24,427 nt of DNA, taken from Verrucomicrobiota bacterium. GTDB lineage: Bacteria > Verrucomicrobiota > Verrucomicrobiia > Opitutales > Oceanipulchritudinaceae. Location: assembly GCA_009908535.1 (NCBI GenBank), contig JAAAOD010000078.1, positions 1 through 24,427 of the forward strand. Direction: 5' to 3'. The position numbers and the translations under genes were made by a program. Below, in pieces: positions 23,365 through 24,427 of this stretch (the stretch's first letter is position 1; every line of letters begins with the position of its first letter). The notes under the pieces were generated by a model, which was given only the letters and a program-made list of their open reading frames with translations, did no database searches and had not been told where the DNA came from.

Positions 23365-24427
23365 ATGCTGAGTATTTTTCCAGTTCTCTTCCCTTTCCTG
23401 ACCGGGATCGTCCTCGTCTTAATGCAGCGCTGGGAACCTGCCCTGCGCCGGACGTTCAGCCTTGGCAGCCTCGGCGTGCAGATCCTGCTGGCGGTTTCCC
23501 TGTGCCGACTCGTCTTTCTTGAAGGAACCTTTGTCTCCCCTCTCGGGTCCTGGACCGATCCGATTGGCATCGTCCTCGTCGCCGACAGGACCGCGTCCCT
23601 CCTTGTTTTACTCGGTCCGGTCATTGCCTTCACGGCCATGCTGGCGAGCATGGCCGAAGGGCGGCCCGGAACGGCGAGCCCGTTCCGGCAACCGCTCGTT
23701 CATTTTCTTCTCAGCGGAATCCAGCTGGGTTTTCTCACGGGCGACCTTTTCAACCTCTTTGTCGCCTTCGAAGTGATGCTGCTTTCGAGCTACGCGCTGA
23801 TGACGCTGGAGGCGGAAAAAGGTCAGGTGAAGCACGCCTTTCCGTATGTTCTGTTGAATGTCCTCGCCTCGGCGCTGTTCCTTGCCGGTTGCGGGATGAC
23901 CTATGCCCTCTTCGGATCCCTCAACTTCGCCCATATCGCGGAGCGGGCGGCCGAGATGACCGCCACTCCGGGCGGAAGCGGCAAAGTGGGCCTTCTCGCG
24001 GCCCTCCTCGCCTTTGTCTTCTCCATCAAAGCAGGCATGTTTCCGCTTTACTACTGGTTGCCGAAAAGTTACCCGACGCTCCCGGCGGCGATCGCCTCTT
24101 TGTACGCGGCTATGATGGCGAAAGTGGGCCTCTACCTCCTCCTGCGTCTTCTCGGAACGCTCATGCCGCCAACACAGGAGGTCCTTTACGCCCTTTTTGT
24201 CGCCCTTGGAGGCGCGACGATGCTGTTCGGCGTCCTCGGTGCGGTTTCAAGGAACGGCGTGCGGGAGATCCTTGCTTTCCATGGCCTCAGCCAGTACGGC
24301 TTCATGCTGATCGGGATCGGCTTTTTCACTCCTTTCGGCTTTGCCGCGAGCCTCTTTTTCATGATCCATCACACGGTCGTGAAAGCGGGTCTCTTTTTGA
24401 CAGCGGCGGGCATCCGGAAAAGCTGCG
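23365..24427 (+). CDS. mnhD: Na+/H+ antiporter subunit D (Mrp/Mnh), partial at the right edge
   Basis: An open frame from ATG 23365 to the last base of the window, 354 complete codons; full MnhD is usually near 490-510 residues, so roughly the last 140 residues are missing. It is an NADH-dehydrogenase ND4/ND2-like antiporter subunit. Characteristic blocks are GDLFNLFVAFEVMLLSSYAL with the functional Glu, AFVFSIKAGMFPLYYWLPKSYP with a channel Lys, YAAMMAKVGLYLLLRL, and HHTVVKAGLFLTAAGI with another Lys. It starts two bases after the mnhC stop. Subunits E, F and G are expected just beyond the window. Confidence 0.94.
   Translation, partial: MLSIFPVLFPFLTGIVLVLMQRWEPALRRTFSLGSLGVQILLAVSLCRLVFLEGTFVSPLGSWTDPIGIVLVADRTASLLVLLGPVIAFTAMLASMAEGRPGTASPFRQPLVHFLLSGIQLGFLTGDLFNLFVAFEVMLLSSYALMTLEAEKGQVKHAFPYVLLNVLASALFLAGCGMTYALFGSLNFAHIAERAAEMTATPGGSGKVGLLAALLAFVFSIKAGMFPLYYWLPKSYPTLPAAIASLYAAMMAKVGLYLLLRLLGTLMPPTQEVLYALFVALGGATMLFGVLGAVSRNGVREILAFHGLSQYGFMLIGIGFFTPFGFAASLFFMIHHTVVKAGLFLTAAGIRKSC

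Overview
The window is about 24.4 kb of high-GC, densely coding bacterial chromosome. I place 20 protein-coding genes; the last runs off the right edge. I see no rRNA, tRNA, CRISPR array, prophage or complete transposon. The organism is a Gram-negative bacterium: an outer-membrane beta-barrel protein of the DUF481 type and a seven-subunit-type Mrp antiporter are present. The gene mix, weak Shine-Dalgarno use and intergenic repeat style would suit Verrucomicrobiota (Opitutales/Puniceicoccales-like), but that is a low-confidence inference from gene content, not from a marker phylogeny.

Left part (1-3770): a minus-strand SDR oxidoreductase diverges from a plus-strand run of a GH43 glycosidase, a calcineurin-like metallophosphoesterase and an overlapping protein-L-isoaspartate methyltransferase. 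After a 191-bp gap holding a hairpin and a promoter-like sequence, 3962-8567 is a tight plus-strand cluster: GtrA-family membrane protein, sulfotransferase, GT4 glycosyltransferase, DUF2334 polysaccharide deacetylase and a membrane-anchored endonuclease/exonuclease/phosphatase-fold protein. Together these look like a lipid-linked or surface glycan assembly and modification unit that could include sulfation.

Middle (8494-15047): a Fur/Zur-family regulator overlaps the preceding convergent gene tail-to-tail by 74 bp. It is followed by a perfect 60-bp palindrome that also contains the stop codon of uvrA. The right-arm sequence of that palindrome recurs at the left edge of the window, again over a stop codon, so it is probably a dispersed REP-like repeat. 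uvrA diverges from a glutaredoxin gene. asnS and gdhA then lie in one minus-strand run.

Right part (15149-24427): a PAS-LOV-PAS histidine kinase with an intact photoactive cysteine is translationally coupled to a REC-LytTR response regulator, making a probable blue-light two-component system. A 252-bp repeat-rich gap separates it from a minus-strand DUF481-mscS pair. The opposite strand then carries the Mrp/Mnh cation:proton antiporter operon (A, B, C and partial D). gdhA (glutamate), DUF481, mscS and mrp together suggest an osmotic or salt-adaptation neighbourhood. The most interesting items are the LOV/LytTR system, the palindromic repeat family and the sulfotransferase-containing glycan cluster.
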